NCBI GenBank assembly: GCA_021397835.1
Contig: JAJFZO010000034.1
Location: forward strand, 8,881,501 to 8,945,500
Length of the DNA stretch: 64,000 nt
Direction of reading: 5' to 3'
Source of the DNA: Moringa oleifera
Taxonomy: Eukaryota > Streptophyta > Magnoliopsida > Brassicales > Moringaceae
The position numbers and the translations under genes are program-made. Shown here piece by piece: positions 1-12,429 of the stretch (within the stretch, counting starts at the first letter, position 1; every line of letters starts with the position of its first letter). The notes under the pieces were generated by a model. It saw only the letters and a list, made by a program, of their open reading frames with translations, was not told the origin of the DNA and searched no databases.

Positions 1-10
1 TTTGGGAATT

Positions 11-615
11 CCCATGATTTGAGATGTGCATCTCAAAATCGTGAGGGTGACTTCCACATGATGTGTTTTTCAACAGCATATGATGGTTTCTGTACCAAGG
101 TATGATTCACACTCCTCTCTAGATGCCTTTAGTGTGACGCTATGGACATATGCCTCCGGGTGCCTGTGGTGTTAGTCTTTCCTAAATATTTTTTTTTCTT
201 TTTAAAATTCCCATGATTTGAGACATGCATCCTAAAATCATGGGGTTGACTTTCACATGATGTGTTTTTCAATACCACGTGATGGTTGTTGTACTAGGGT
301 ATGATTCACACTCGCCTTTGGATGCCTTCCGTGTGACATGATGGACATACGCCTCTTGTTCCCTGCACTGTCAATGTTTCTTAAAAATTACTATTATTAT
401 TATTACTACTAATACCATTACCATTATTATTATTATTTTAAAAAATCCCATGATTCGAGACATGCTCTTGAAATCATGAAGGTGACTTCCACATGATAAC
501 ACCACATGATGGTTTCTATACCATGGTACAATTTACACTAGCCTCTAGATGCTTTTCATGTAACATGATAGACATATATCTCTAGTTGCCTATGATGTCA
601 GTCTTTTCTAAATGG
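11..615. repeat. Three degenerate tandem copies of a ~200-bp unit
   Basis: Copies start near 11, 210 and 447, each opening with CCCATGATTYGAGA and running through ACTTYCACATGATG, a GGTATGATTCACACTCGCC block and GACATACGCCTC to a GTCAGTCTTTCCTAAA end. T-rich or ATT-repeat spacers separate them. The third copy carries deletions. No coding potential is apparent; function is unknown. Confidence 0.75.
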
Positions 616-619
616 TAGT

Positions 620-1860
620 GGTTTTAGCATTTTCATCCTCAACATTTATCTTGGATTTCTTATGATAACGATTTTGAAAAATGCATACTTTATTATAACA
701 AAATTTTCTAAATTCTCGTCCTAGATGCGTGTCTCAAATTCCTTATCATAACAATCTTGAGCTTTCAACACTCGATTTTAACAAGCATTCCTAAACTCCC
801 CTCCTTGATGCATGCCTTAAATTCTTTACTATTGCAGTCTCGGATGTTCAGTTTGCTTTATTAAAGAAAGTCTCACGAATTCCCATCCTTGTCTCCCCAT
901 CTCAGATTCCTGTAATCATGATTCGGAGCTTTTGATTTGTTTCAATGTAGCAGGCATTCTTGGAATCTCATCCTTGACTCCTCATCTTAGATACCGATCT
1001 CGGGCTTCTAGTTCATCGTAATTAATTTTTTTTTTACCTTTTTTCATTAACATAATGTCTCAGATTTCCTATCATAATGGTTTTCAAAAGGGGCATTTTA
1101 TTATAACAAAATTTCTCAAATTCCTATCCTCAACTCCTTATCACAAATTCTTTATCATCACGATGTCAAGCTTTTAGTACTTTATCATAACAAGTATTCC
1201 AAAACTCCTATCCTCAATACGTGTCTTAGATTCCCTATCATCACGATCTCGAGCTTTTGGTATGCTTTATTAAAACAAACTTTCACAAATTCTTATCCTT
1301 GACTCCCTATCTCGAATTCTCATCATCATGATCCTAGGCTTTCAGTTTACTTCAATTTAGCAAGCACTCCCGAACTTTCATCCTCGACTCCTTATCTCAT
1401 ATTCCTTATCATCATGATCTCGGGCTTTCGATTTGTCTTAGTTAATTTTTTTTACCTTTATCCTTGACTTAATGTCACGAATTCCCTATCATAATAGTTT
1501 TCAAAAAGGGTATTTTATTATAATAAAATTTCTTGGATTCTCATCCTCTACACCTTGTCTCAGATTCCTTGTCATGATCATCCTGAGCATTCAGTTTACT
1601 TTATTAAAAGAAGCTCTCATAAATTCTCATCCTTGACACATGTCTCAGATTTCTTGTCATCACGATCCCAAGCTTTTAGTTTGCTTTATTTTAAAAGCTC
1701 TCACGAATTCTTGTCCTCGACTCCCTCTCTTGGATTCTTTATTATCATGGTCCCAAGCTTTTTGTTTGCTTCAATGTAGCAAGAACTATTGGATTCTCAT
1801 CCTCGACACATGTTTTGGATTTCTTATTGTAATAGTCCCAAGTCTCTAGTTCATTGCAAA
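620..1860. repeat. Degenerate ~85-bp minisatellite array
   Basis: About 14 diverged copies of a unit containing CCTCGACTCCTTATCTCAGA, a TTCCTTATCATCACGATC block and a CGAGCTTTYAGTTTGCTTYA block. Two short overlapping open frames at 1,555-1,779 and 1,640-1,849 start 85 bases apart and translate to similar peptides, which is explained by the repeat period and not by a gene. It follows the 200-bp array directly. Confidence 0.75.
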
Positions 1861-3285
1861 AGTTATTTTTTTTTGTTTTTTGTTGTTTTTTTCTGACAAT
1901 GTATTTCTTTTTATGTAGTTCTTAGTGTTGAGAGACTTTTGTATGACCTATTAGGGATTTTCTTTATTTTATACCTCTTTTTCTAGGATTGTCTCAAATG
2001 CTTTGCTGGGGGTTTTCTTTCATCTACTCTAAAGGGATGTCTTAGTTGTTCTGCTAGGGAGTTTCTTTCATTAGTTTCATAAAGCTATCTTAGTTGTTCC
2101 ATTGAAGGTTTTGATAAGGATAATTTTCATTCTTTGTTCTTTGTTGATTTTTCTCTAATCTTAATGGGAATATTCTTTGTCTTCCTCAATTGAAGTTTTT
2201 CCATCTACAAATGTTGGATGCGATGCATGTATGCATATTGTGAATTATCTTCATTACCATGCTCACTCTCTCTATTTTTAGTAAACTTTCCATGCCATAT
2301 TCATGAATAAATGCCCATGCAATGCAATGATACCTCTCTTTTTTCCTTTTGTTAGGGGGTATCAATATGCATCTCACTTATCTTCATATATTTATGGCTC
2401 AAATCATAGTCATGGTCAAGTCATTCCTAAATTGTGATGAATTCTATAGAAGAGTTAAATGTAATTTTCCTCTATGAATGTAACTCCCTTTGAAAGTTCA
2501 TCGCTTGTCCTACAAGTCCTGGTGAAAGATAACATAGTTAGTATTTAATCTCTTCGTTATCATGATAATCACTCCTTATTTATTTGTCTCTCTCATGTGA
2601 TTGTTTGTTTTTTATTAGCCCCCCAGTTTATGTTTTCCCAATCTCTTTCCATTTCTTAGGAATTATCCTTTATCCTTGTTGATGTTGTCCTAAACAACCT
2701 AGATATGCTTAAACCTCATGAGAAACAATGAATCTTAACTATGTAATATCTAACTTTGGATTGCATTTGATCATCTTATGGATTTTAGGGATGTTTTAAT
2801 ACAAATAGGCTCCAAAAAGAGTTTAGAGGATCCAAAAATTTAGGAGTGTTCTACTTACAAACAAGGACGATGACAAAGACCTTTTCAATTGGCTAAAGTT
2901 AGTATCGTGATCAAAAGAGTTAGGACTGAGGCCTTTGCCTTTTCGATAGGAGCTTTTACTCAATTCTCAGTATATTTTAGAAATGAATATCGAAGTACCA
3001 ATTGGTGTTGGTTTTACATGCTGTTTATGGTAGAATTGACAATGATGTACCTTATTCTCATAGAAGATTCTACCTACATTTGCCACAGATGCCAAATTTG
3101 ACAATATTTGGATGATGTCATATTAACTTATCCTCTGAACATAAGAAAATTGCTTTACATCAACTTGTCGATTTGTTTGGAAGAATTGCCCTTAACGTAA
3201 TTTTTTTTACTAACAATATCTTCTTTCTTTAATTTTTTTCTTCTCTTTTTCTTTTTTTTCTTACCTTTTTTGGGTTTTTTGTTGA
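1861..3285. other. No gene recognised; AT-rich intergenic DNA
   Basis: T-rich sequence with short open frames only. The frames at 2,186-2,377 (minus) and 2,889-3,101 (plus) resemble no family I know. A CxxC near the end of the second (ICHRC) is too little to call an integrase zinc finger, although a gypsy remnant lies just beyond. Confidence 0.4.
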
Positions 3286-3289
3286 AGCT

Positions 3290-3725
3290 TCCAACATAAT
3301 ACTACTTCACTGGCTGGGTTTGATTATATATAAAAGATATTAATAATCCATTTTATAAGTTTCAACTAAAAATTCCTTCACTAAACCTTTCCAGCTTGCA
3401 GCTGATTTGCCTCGACGATTTAAAAACACCCTTTAAAATTCTCTTTGGCACTAGATTTCCTTGTTTGAAGGCTTTGGGATGAATATGTCCTTTCACATAT
3501 GGTTTTGTTGTAATAAATTTTAACAAAGAACGTTGCATTATCTTCTATAAGATTGGGCTACTCATAGTAGGCTTTACCATATTTACACTTCTCCTAACTG
3601 ATTCAGTTAGTGCTTTTACAATGAAGATTGCCACCTCTATGAACAATTTAGCCTTTGTCCTGTAGATTAAAGAATATAGAGTTGTCTTAGTAGAAGTTCA
3701 TTATGATATGTAAAGTAGATAAAAA
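3290..3725 (-). pseudogene. Ty3/gypsy polyprotein remnant, integrase C-terminus
   Basis: Read on the minus strand, the segment near 3,500 to 3,380 gives HIHPKAFKQGNLVPKRIL followed by a basic stretch. This matches the motif near the end of plant Ty3/gypsy integrases (usually xRPRxFxxGDLVLKRIL), the part of the polyprotein that follows the catalytic core. About 60 to 70 residues upstream are weakly consistent with the linker before it, but broken by stops and frame changes. No reverse transcriptase or integrase core is visible here. It is a decayed fragment of an element inserted on the minus strand. Family assignment rests on this one motif, so confidence is moderate. Confidence 0.55.
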
Positions 3726-4615
3726 TGTCTCATTCTAACCTTTTTGTATGTCACCTATATAAGTTTCATAATATTTGTGATGGCCCTTTCATCTGTCTTA
3801 GAGTAATATGCTAAAAGGATATTAAATTTGAACAAGTAATACCCGTTCATCTTTTAACCTCTAGGATACTTTTTGATATAACTATCTTTGGTGGACAACA
3901 CTAACTTATAATCTTTCATTTTTTTTTTTGAAGAGATGATTGATTGTGGGCCTTGTGATATTTACCAAGCAATCAGGCCCTGTTCACTAAAGACTAAGAT
4001 GATCACAAAAAATAAAAAATAAAAAATTATAGGATATGTTTGATAAGCATATATCTCTTTGTCATATATCTAGCTCTTTTTCCTTTTCTTCTTTTTCTAT
4101 TTCCCATATCTCCATTACTCATCTTTGAACCATTTCTACACTTATGAAGTGGTCATTATAACCATGATGGGGTTAACTTCATCGGGTCAAGATGTTAGTC
4201 TCATGATCAAAAATTTTAAGTACAACGGAGGTAGGCCTTTCTTTGTCGTTAGATATAGTTTCTATTTTGCTAGAGAAATTACCATGAAAATTTTCGATGT
4301 CAAAGCCATGCAAAATAATACATCATGATAAGACAACGGAATAGATTAGCACGAATCATAGTCATGTTTCATCCTTTTTAATTTGACTTCTTGTTTTGTT
4401 AAGGATGTTTCTTTGACTTAAAGTTTTCTAGTCTTAACCTTTCTATAGATCAATATGCAGGGTCAATGATTAGTGCCTGACCTAAAACGAGGTCTTTCTT
4501 AATTAGGTCACTAGGTTTTTTAAAGGCTCCAATATCAACCTTTATAGCTAGTTTAGCAAAAAAGGTACCTTTAGCCCATAGTGACTTACACGAAGGTGCT
4601 TTGGAAGAAAACCAC
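3726..4615. other. Unassigned AT-rich segment
   Basis: No recognised gene. Minus-strand translation between about 4,350 and 4,130 is unusually open and low in stops, but I could not match it to a family. It lies between a gypsy integrase end and an LTR-like segment, so derivation from a retroelement is plausible. Confidence 0.35.
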
Positions 4616-4619
4616 TCAA

Positions 4620-4810
4620 GCCTCTCTTTCAATCGAAGGGGTATTTATAGGTGTAGTCCTTTATAAAAACTCGCTAGTTATCCAAAAGGTACGGTGTGCT
4701 TAATAGAGATGGTGTGCGCTTGCCTTTAATCTAAGATGCATTGATATGTGGTTCTTGTATCTTATGCACTAATTCTCAAAATTTTAATCTTCTAAAGAGC
4801 TTTTTGAAGT
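4620..4810 (+). repeat. LTR-promoter-like segment, copy 1
   Basis: Contains GGGTATTTATAGGTGTAGTC (TATA-like core), then a GCTTGCCTTTAATCTAAGAT block and a GTGGTTCTTGTATC block. The same blocks in the same order occur on the minus strand at about 61,865-62,030. Two opposite copies with a TATA-like core next to gypsy coding remnants suggest LTR promoter sequence. Ends are not determined. Confidence 0.55.
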
Positions 4811-5159
4811 TTTTAGAGTCTCTTTAAGAATAAATATGTTAGAGCTTCTATGCATGTTGGATATTTTTTCTAGCTGGGGATTTGCCAACATTGACTTTAC
4901 CTTGGTTCAGGTCTCTCAGCAAACAAGTCTGCCGAGATTGATTTGGATTTGACAGAGTCAAGTCCAACTTGGTATAGCTTAGTATCATCAAGGCGAGTCC
5001 TAGATGAATGATTAGGGCTTGAATTCATCAAGATTGTCTAAGTTAAGTTTTTTAGGTAAGTCAAGAAAATCCATGCTTTTCACTGTGCCTAGTCATATTT
5101 TCACTAAATTGTTTCTAAAAAGTTTTCTTTCTAACATATTTCATATTTCTTAATTGATT

Positions 5160-5445
5160 ACTTTTTCCTTCTTTTTTCAGAAAGAGTTAAGGGTAGCTAA
5201 AAAATAATCACGATCACGAGCCATTAGTGAGTCCAAAATCTCAAAAGCATACAAGGTTAAGATCGAGGAATAAGCCTTTCGCCTATGTTAACCGATCTGA
5301 AAGTGCATGGACGAAAAAATTTAGAGCAAATATCCTAGACTCAACCTAATATAGGAGCAAGTAACTCCTCCTCCAGTAGCTTCTTTAGCCCATTCTAAGG
5401 ATTTGGATGTTTCATTGACTGATTCGGAAAAGGTAATTCACAGGC
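5160..5445 (+). pseudogene. Fragment of a retroelement-associated ORF, copy 1
   Basis: The stretch 5,355-5,440 translates to QVTPPPVASLAHSKDLDVSL and onward. It aligns residue by residue with the minus-strand ORF at 60,193-60,285, which reads QVAPPINVCSIHFEDLDVTL; the DNA is about two-thirds identical over some 75 bases. In both places the ORF lies downstream, in the same sense, of the LTR-like segment (4,620 here, 62,030 there), so they look like copies of one element. The reading frame is interrupted upstream. The product is unknown. Confidence 0.45.
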
Positions 5446-5639
5446 ACGTTAAAGAGATTCCATAACCACTGATATTGAGAAATTCCCAAAGCTAGGCCTA
5501 AGACTAATGAAGTTTAAACTTCGTGACTTTGGTCTCCTATCTTTTTTCTAATGCAGATGGTTGATATAACTTGTAATGGAAGTTTTCTTTATGTTGATCT
5601 ATGCTCTTCAATCAGCTGCAATGATGCATGTATTGTAAA

Positions 5640-6180
5640 ACTCAATGAGTCTACCCCTTATGAGAGCTAATCCCAATGAACATGTAAACACACAAATGAA
5701 ACACCCGATCTAAGCTTAATCTTGATGATAGGAGAATCTTGATTAACTATATTAATGTTTCAATTCTGGTGACAAGAGAGTCTTCATAAAGGAGATTTCG
5801 ATGAGTCAAATGCGATAATTTAACCCTTCTAGTAAAATCTGATGGATGAACACTCAATGAGAGCAAATCCGATTGAATATATATGTCCTTATGAATTGAA
5901 ATAAACTCCTATATCAATGAAGTTAATCTCGACATATCTAGTTGAATTATAAACCCTAATGAAGTAAATCCCAATGTATCCACGAAGTCAAATCTCGATG
6001 TAGGGAACTCCTTATCTAAGCTAAATCATAGACCCCGATGAAGTAAATCTTAATGTATCAAATTGAATTATGGACCCTGTTGAATTAAATCCCAATGGAT
6101 CTAGTTGAATTATAGACCTCAATGAAGTACATCTTGATCTAAGCCAACTCAAACTTAATCTTGATCATTACAAAATTCTA
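5640..6180. repeat. Degenerate minisatellite, ATGAAGTAAATCCCAATG type
   Basis: Loose tandem copies of TAGTTGAATTATAGACCCC followed by AATGAAGTAAATCCCAATGT, best seen at about 5,936, 6,016, 6,059 and 6,101. Period is irregular (about 40-80 bp). It follows the ORF fragment at 5,160-5,445, a pairing also seen around 59.5-60.1 kb. Confidence 0.6.
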
Positions 6181-7042
6181 ATTTGACATATTCTATAATT
6201 AGTCATAACTAGAAGAACCAACAATGGCTTTTGCTTAAAAATCCAATTTTAAACCTTTAATGAAATGAAGTTTCAAAGAACTAAAGTCTGTAGGAGCAAA
6301 ATTATGTCTCAACAATTCTAAATCAAAATCTTTTAATTTTTAAGATCTAATAATTGCTTTAAAATTCAAAGTGAAAATTATTGAACAAGATTTACTCAAT
6401 AAAATTTTAAGGTTTGCACATATTACATTTAAAGAGGTTCTGTCCTCAACACTCGATAGACCTTCAAAAAACCACTTGTAAAGATTTCTTATCAAGAGAA
6501 TTACCACTTCTAGGATGCATTAAGAATGTATGTTAAAGTGACGCTAGTTCAAGGGCGTTTACATGTTTGGATAAAGAATTAAGATCTGCAACACAAACAC
6601 TCTCTAAAAGGTTGCGCAAGCACTAGATAAACCTCAAATCCAACCATTTGAGGTTGTTTTGAGCTACTAATCTTGACATACAAAGTCAATAAAAAAGGTA
6701 AAGGATTAGAATGAGGTTAGAATAGCAAGATAAGTAACCTGAATAAGATGTGAGCTTATCCTAAGCAAAGTAGCCAAATGCTAGTAAACTTGCCTAAAAA
6801 ATTCAAGATTTTTGGTTTTGAATACTTTTCAAGCTAGAAAGCTACATTTCGAGCTTGGAAATGACTTGAAAAAAGGTGACGTTAAATAAATAGGAAAGGA
6901 TCAAGGGCATTCTAGGAGGTCTTTCCATGAAAATGCAAAAAGGACTTCTTAGGGTAGAGAACAAATTCTAAAACAAAAATATTTCAGGTTTAAGCTGGGC
7001 ATATGAATGAGAAATAATTGTGAAACATGCTTAAGGTGGTTT
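6181..7042. other. Unassigned flank of CACTA element A
   Basis: No gene or repeat recognised. The last three bases (ACT, 7,043-7,045) precede the element terminus and differ by one base from the TCT that follows its right end at 19,194-19,196, so a decayed 3-bp target duplication is possible. Confidence 0.4.
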
Positions 7043-7045
7043 ACT

Positions 7046-7385
7046 CACTGTTACAAAAAATGTAATAATTGATAGTAATTCAATGACAACTCCTTAAAGA
7101 ATTATCATTAAAAAAATTTAACATCAGTTCTAAAAAATTAACATTAAAAGGACACTTTTAATGTTAGTTTACTTAAAACTAACATCTAAGGTACACTTTT
7201 AATGTCAATTTTGAGAAAACTGACATTAAAAGTATGAATTATAAGCCTTTAACATTATTTCGGGAGAATAGACGTTAAAAGCATCAAGTATCAAGCCTTC
7301 TATCCTTAGTTTCGTGAGAAGTAAGGATAAAAGCCTTTGGCTTTATCGTTAGTTCTAATGTAATTAACATTCAATATCCTAGCTG
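7046..7385 (+). repeat. Element A left terminus and palindromic subterminal repeats
   Basis: After the CACTG tip come stem-loop units such as TTAGTTTACTTAAAACTAAC and TGTCAATTTTGAGAAAACTG, each flanked by (C)ATTAAAAG. Palindromic subterminal repeats are where CACTA transposases are expected to bind; that role is inferred from family knowledge. Confidence 0.7.
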
Positions 7386-8582
7386 CTTCTACTTTGGAAG
7401 CAATAGCAACTGCTAACCGCACATGCCTTATCCTTTCCTCCTTCATCTCTCATTTGTCTCAATTTCCACAAGAAGTAGTCGTGCCCTCTCTTGCCATTCG
7501 TTCATTTTCTCTTCATCTTGGCATTCAGAAATGTAAGTATTTTGGTAGATTTAGATTTTTGCTATGGAATTTTTTTTTTATAATTTTTATTCACTTTTCG
7601 TTTTGGTTTGAAGAATGAATTGAGAATATATATTATTTTTCATTGGTGAAATTTGGGTTTTTTTGTAAGCATAGCTGGATGAATATATTATGTATGATGG
7701 GTATATATTAATGAATTTATTGTTTGATAATTTTTAAGATTGTTAGATTAATTGATGAATTAAGTAAATCTTAGTTAGATGAATTTATATTTTGATGAAT
7801 TTATGTTTGAATAAATTTTGTTAGGTATGATTTGGTATAGTTTGATGAATTTATATTGATTTTGTTATTAACTTAATTAAATATTAGTTAAATCTTAAAT
7901 GGATATAATTATATGCTTGTAAAGCAATTAATTAAGGGTTATTTAAATTTTAATTAATTCACTAATTAGTTAGATACGTGTAAAGTAATTAGTTGATGTT
8001 AATTAATTGATTATGTATTAATTAACTAATTAATTATAAATCATTACTTAAATTTTAATTAATTAATTGTTTGTTAGTTATATATTATTTATTTAATTAT
8101 ATACTAACTAATCATATGTTATTCGCACGCGGGATGAGAGAAAAAACAAATGTTGATCGTTAGGCTGGGAGAATAAGAAAGAGCTTTGATATGGCGGAGG
8201 TGGTTGACTCGTCTTTCCGGGAATGTTCGAGATTGGACCTGGGAGAAAGAGATGCCTTAGCACCTGATGAACCAACCTTGAGGAGATAACGAGGGAAGGA
8301 TATGCATTTTGTATTTCATTTTCTTTTTCTAAGCCAAGCCCTTCTTAGAAAGCACAGTATAATTTAACGGGACCCTAGCTCGTCCTGTGGTCTTGAACCA
8401 ACATTCCATCATGAAAAAGAGAGCTCAAGAGCCTTAGATGTAATTAACGTAATATTTAAGTAGTTAATTAATCATATACTAATTTGTTAAATATATAATT
8501 AATTACACATGTCAATTAATTCATTAGAATTTGGTTACATTTAGTACATAATTTTCTAATATAAAAAGTTTTAAACTTTAAA
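7386..8582 (+). other. Element A 5' noncoding exon and AT-rich first intron
   Basis: A C/T-rich leader (7,380-7,532) ends CATTCAGAAAT followed by GTAAGTATTT, a good splice donor at 7,533. The same leader and donor occur in B (donor 13,616) and C (donor rc at 30,617), so they are conserved. The following kilobase is mostly TTAATTAATTAAAT-like low-complexity intron, with a short less AT-rich stretch at 8,130-8,420 that is not obvious in B or C. The transposase start codon follows at 8,583. Confidence 0.65.
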
Positions 8583-11500
8583 ATGGATAAATTTTGGATG
8601 TTCACTGATAAAAGGCAAGAGGTATATGATGTAAGGATGAATAACATTTTGGATTGTATTATTCAAAATAGTGAAAGCTCTGAATTAGTATGGTGTCCAC
8701 GTATTAAATGTGGTAATGTGAAGCGTCACACTCCACTTGAGATACAAAATCATTTATATGCACATGGAGTTAATAGTAGCTATCAAAATTAGATATGACA
8801 CTGAGAAACTTATATTGCTGGATCTTCTACTAGTAAAATGCAAGGGTTATTAAGGGCATAGAACACATCGAAGAAGTTTATAACACTATAGAAATCATAC
8901 AAGAGGCATTTATAGTATATGAAATAATTCTAACCACTTTGACAAATTACTTTATCATGCCGAGAAACCTCCATATTCGAGATCAATAAAGTTGACTAGA
9001 TTATCTACTCTAGTTAAACTATACAACATGAGGTGAAATACGGTTGGTCCAATCAAAGCTTTAATGATCTTTCAAATTTGATTATTGAAATATTGCCTAC
9101 TAATAATGGAATGCCTACATCCATGTATGATGCCAAGAAAACATTGAATGCATTAGGTATGGAGAGTCAAAGATCCATGCATGTCCAAATGATTGCATAT
9201 AATATTGAAAGGAGTTTTAGGATGACATCCAATATTTACCTTGTGGACTTTCAAATAGAAAGTAATGAAGAACGGTAACAAAATAAGGATTAGTGTGCCT
9301 ACTAAGGTGTTATGGTGTATTTCACCAATACCAAGTTTAGAAAAATATTCAGAAGTTTCAAAATATCAAAATACCTTACATGGCATTCAAATCAAAGGGA
9401 AATCGATGGTCAGTTAAGGCACCCATCGTATACAATACCGTGGAAATTGGTTAACTACATTTGGCTAGAGTTTGTTATAGACCTAAAAAACATAAGGTTT
9501 ACTATGTCAATTGATGGGATCAATATGTGCAGTACATTGAGTAGTCGATATAGTTATTGGTTGGTGATTATCATAAACTACAATTTACCGCCACGGTTAA
9601 CAATGAAGAGAAAGTTCATGATGCTGACATTACTAATATCAGGTCCTAAACAATCTAGTAATGATATCGACGTCTGCTTGGCTCCGCTTATAAAACACTT
9701 GAAAGTATTATGGGACAAAGGTGTAGAAGTATATGATGATACCACAATTAGTCACTCAATTTGAAAACTATTTGTTGTGGACAATCAATGATTTCTCAAC
9801 ATATGGTAATTTATGCTAATCACCTAAAACATAGTAAGAAGATGTCATATGTTGGACACAAAAGATTCTTACCATAGTATCATCCTTATCGTAGACAAAA
9901 AAAAAAGGCCTTTAATGGCGAATAAAAAGTCAGAATAGCTCCCCAACCATTAATTAGTCAAGAAGTTTTTAACAAAGTTCATGGTTTAGCAAATTCATGG
10001 GGAAAGTTGAAGAAACAAAGCACATTGAATAAAAAAGATGTTGGTGCACAGTGTTGGAAGAAGAGGTCAATGTTTTTTGGACTTACCATATTAGAAGTCC
10101 ATGCATATCATACATGTTATAGATGTCATGCACATCAAAAAGAAAATTTGTGACAGTCTTCTTAGAACATTACTTAATATTCCTAGAAAATTTAAAGATG
10201 GATTAGCTACTAGAATGGCTCTAAAAGACATGGGGTTAAGGTCTAAATTGGAACCACAAGTTCGCGATAATTATACATTTCTACCGTCACATATTATACT
10301 TTGTCTAAGGATGAAAAAAGAAAATTTTGTAATGTTTTAAGTGAGATTGAGGTGCCAGACGGGTATTCTTTGAACATTAAAAATCTGATATTCATGGAAG
10401 ACTTGAAACTATATGGGTTGAAGTCGCATGATTGTCATATCCTAATGTAACAATTTGTTGTATTAGAAAGATGTTGAATGTGTCAAAGTTGGATGGAATG
10501 CAAAGCGAATTTATGATAACTTGTTTACTAGAGAAATACTTTCCTCCTAGCTTCTTTGATATTGTGGTTCATCTCACTATTCATCAGATCAAAGAAGCAA
10601 AATTATGTGGCCCTGTGCACTTAAATGTACCCATTTGAAAGATATATGAAAGTGTTAAAGGCTTACGTTCAAAACCATAGTAGACCTGAGGATAGTATTA
10701 TGGAGTTGTACATTACAAAGGAGGCATTAAATTTTTGTGCAGATTATTTATCTACTATGGATGTTATTGGAATTCTGCTAGAGAAGAATGTATTTGATCA
10801 CTCAATTCAAAAAAGGAAAGCTCTAACTAGTTGAAGTGTTGAGAAAGTTGACAATGGTCACCTTCATCAAGCGCACTTATATGTTTTGATGAATACAAGC
10901 GAAATTCAACCATATATAAGGTAAATTTTACAACTCATTATTCGTTGAAATATCAAATAATGTTTGAATTATTATTTGATGATTTATTCTTAATATGCAA
11001 TGAGCATTTAAATCAATTAAGAGTTAACAATCCCATTAAGTTAAAGCGACTTAAATGGTTACATGATGAATAGAATCAAAACTTAAGTAATTGGCTATGC
11101 ACATGAGTAAGAATGCTTACACTTATGTATACATTAAATTTATTTCTAATATGGTTCATCTTATATATTTTATGATATAGGTTGAGAATGAACTTTTGAT
11201 GTCTAATCATGATGTCTTATCGATGCTACGATGGATTGCCCATGGTCCTCAATCCATAATAATCAAGTATCCTAGATATATCATCAACAATCATTGGTTT
11301 TACATAAAACATTAAGATAACTCAAGGATCCATCAAAAGAGTTGTGTCACTCTAGTTACCAACACCATGCAAATCTTTATGCTATGGATGAAAGTGATTT
11401 GTCATTTTATGAAGTTATACAAGAAATATGGGATTTAGAAGACGTAATGTTTAGAGTTCTAGTTTTCAAATGTGATTGGATTGAGAATAACAGTAGTGTT

Positions 11501-11950
11501 AAAGTTAATGATCTAGGAGTTGTGCTAGTTAACCTAATCGGATTTGAGATAGAAATGATTAGTTTATAATAGCTTGACAAGCAAGATAAGCACTTTACAT
11601 TGAAGATCCAATTGATGCCAAACGGTCTATAGTAATGTCAACATCTTCAAAAGACTATGATGAAGATGATGATTTGTGTGACATTGGTGTGGACCGTATG
11701 TCTTTTTATAATGATTTGTCATCAATTGATCTATTTGACAAATTAGATGATCATCAACTAACATATGTTCGAGAAAATGGTGAAAGATTATGTATTTGAA
11801 TTTTTTTAGGTCGTGTTCAATTGCCTCAGGTGTTCAAGTTATGATTAATCTTATAATATTTTTCTTGTTTTATCATGTTATATTATGTTTTGCATATATG
11901 ACATTAACCATATGTTTTTTTATTTATAGATTTGATGGATCATTCTGAAC
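8583..11950 (+). pseudogene. TNP2-type CACTA transposase (element A), degenerate
   Basis: TNP2 cuts and joins CACTA element ends. Domains appear in the usual order. 8,583-8,795 is the transposase-associated domain: MDKFWMF start, then a CPRIKCGN zinc-like motif and a HL..HG end. The TNP2 body runs from about 9,030 (KYGWSNQSFNDL; SMYDAKKTLNALGM; SIDGIN near 9,515; LISGPKQ; PFERYMKVLK near 10,640). The DUF4218 part is at 10,600-10,840. The DUF4216 part is at about 11,390-11,640 (VFKCDWIENN, KVNDLG). The body is split by many stops and frameshifts, so no product is possible. Element C has the same gene, often with the reading frame intact where A is broken, which lets the frames be followed. Family call is secure; exon ends are approximate. 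Confidence 0.85.
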
Positions 11951-12362
11951 ACTCAAGTGAAGACTCTCAAGAATCGAAAAGACGAGGCATCACTATTATA
12001 CTTTCGATGTTAAGCTCGCGATTTAGGTAGATGATAAAGGCCAACCAATTAGGAGGAATAACACTTAGCTCAATAGCTACATTGGGGTGGTGGTACATAA
12101 TACAATACAAATAAATATTGAGACCTTGCACTCAATAATGAGTGAAATAAAAATTAAGATTTAGGAGACAATATTGATATATAACATGAAATACGAAGTA
12201 TTGCTTTTCAATTAAATGTTGCTAACTAATTTGATTTGTACTAATGCGATAATGCTTTCTAAGAGACATATGACATTGATAAAAGTAGAAGGAGGTACGT
12301 GCTTCAGTTTGCTGCAAATAAGTGAAGAAACTTCAAGATCAATCTTACATCAAAGCACATAT
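11951..12362 (+). pseudogene. Second CACTA ORF (TNP1-like) of element A, 5' part
   Basis: The sequence reads VDDKGQPIRRNN, then NIETLHSIMSEIKIKI. After a short intron it reads RRYVLQFAANK and NFKINLTSKH if frames are switched. The minus-strand copy in element C (about 26,130 down to 25,664) has the same text, including the intron. Homology stops abruptly at 12,362, just after CAAAGCACATAT, where element B begins. The gene continues at 16,156 after B, with about 210 bp missing relative to C. The protein's role is unknown; by position it is the En/Spm TNP1-type partner that binds subterminal repeats. Confidence 0.65.
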
Positions 12363-12429
12363 GAAAAACTAGCGTTAAAGGCTAAAATAGGCTGGGACAG
12401 CTGCCACTTTTGAGACACACGGGCTTTTA

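Noticed and set aside
1555..1849. Two similar small ORFs that could suggest a gene duplication
   Set aside because: They are offset by exactly one period of the 85-bp minisatellite.
2889..3101. Gypsy integrase zinc-binding domain from an ICHRC motif
   Set aside because: Only one Cys pair is visible, the strand is opposite to the nearby integrase tail, and no flanking motif supports it.
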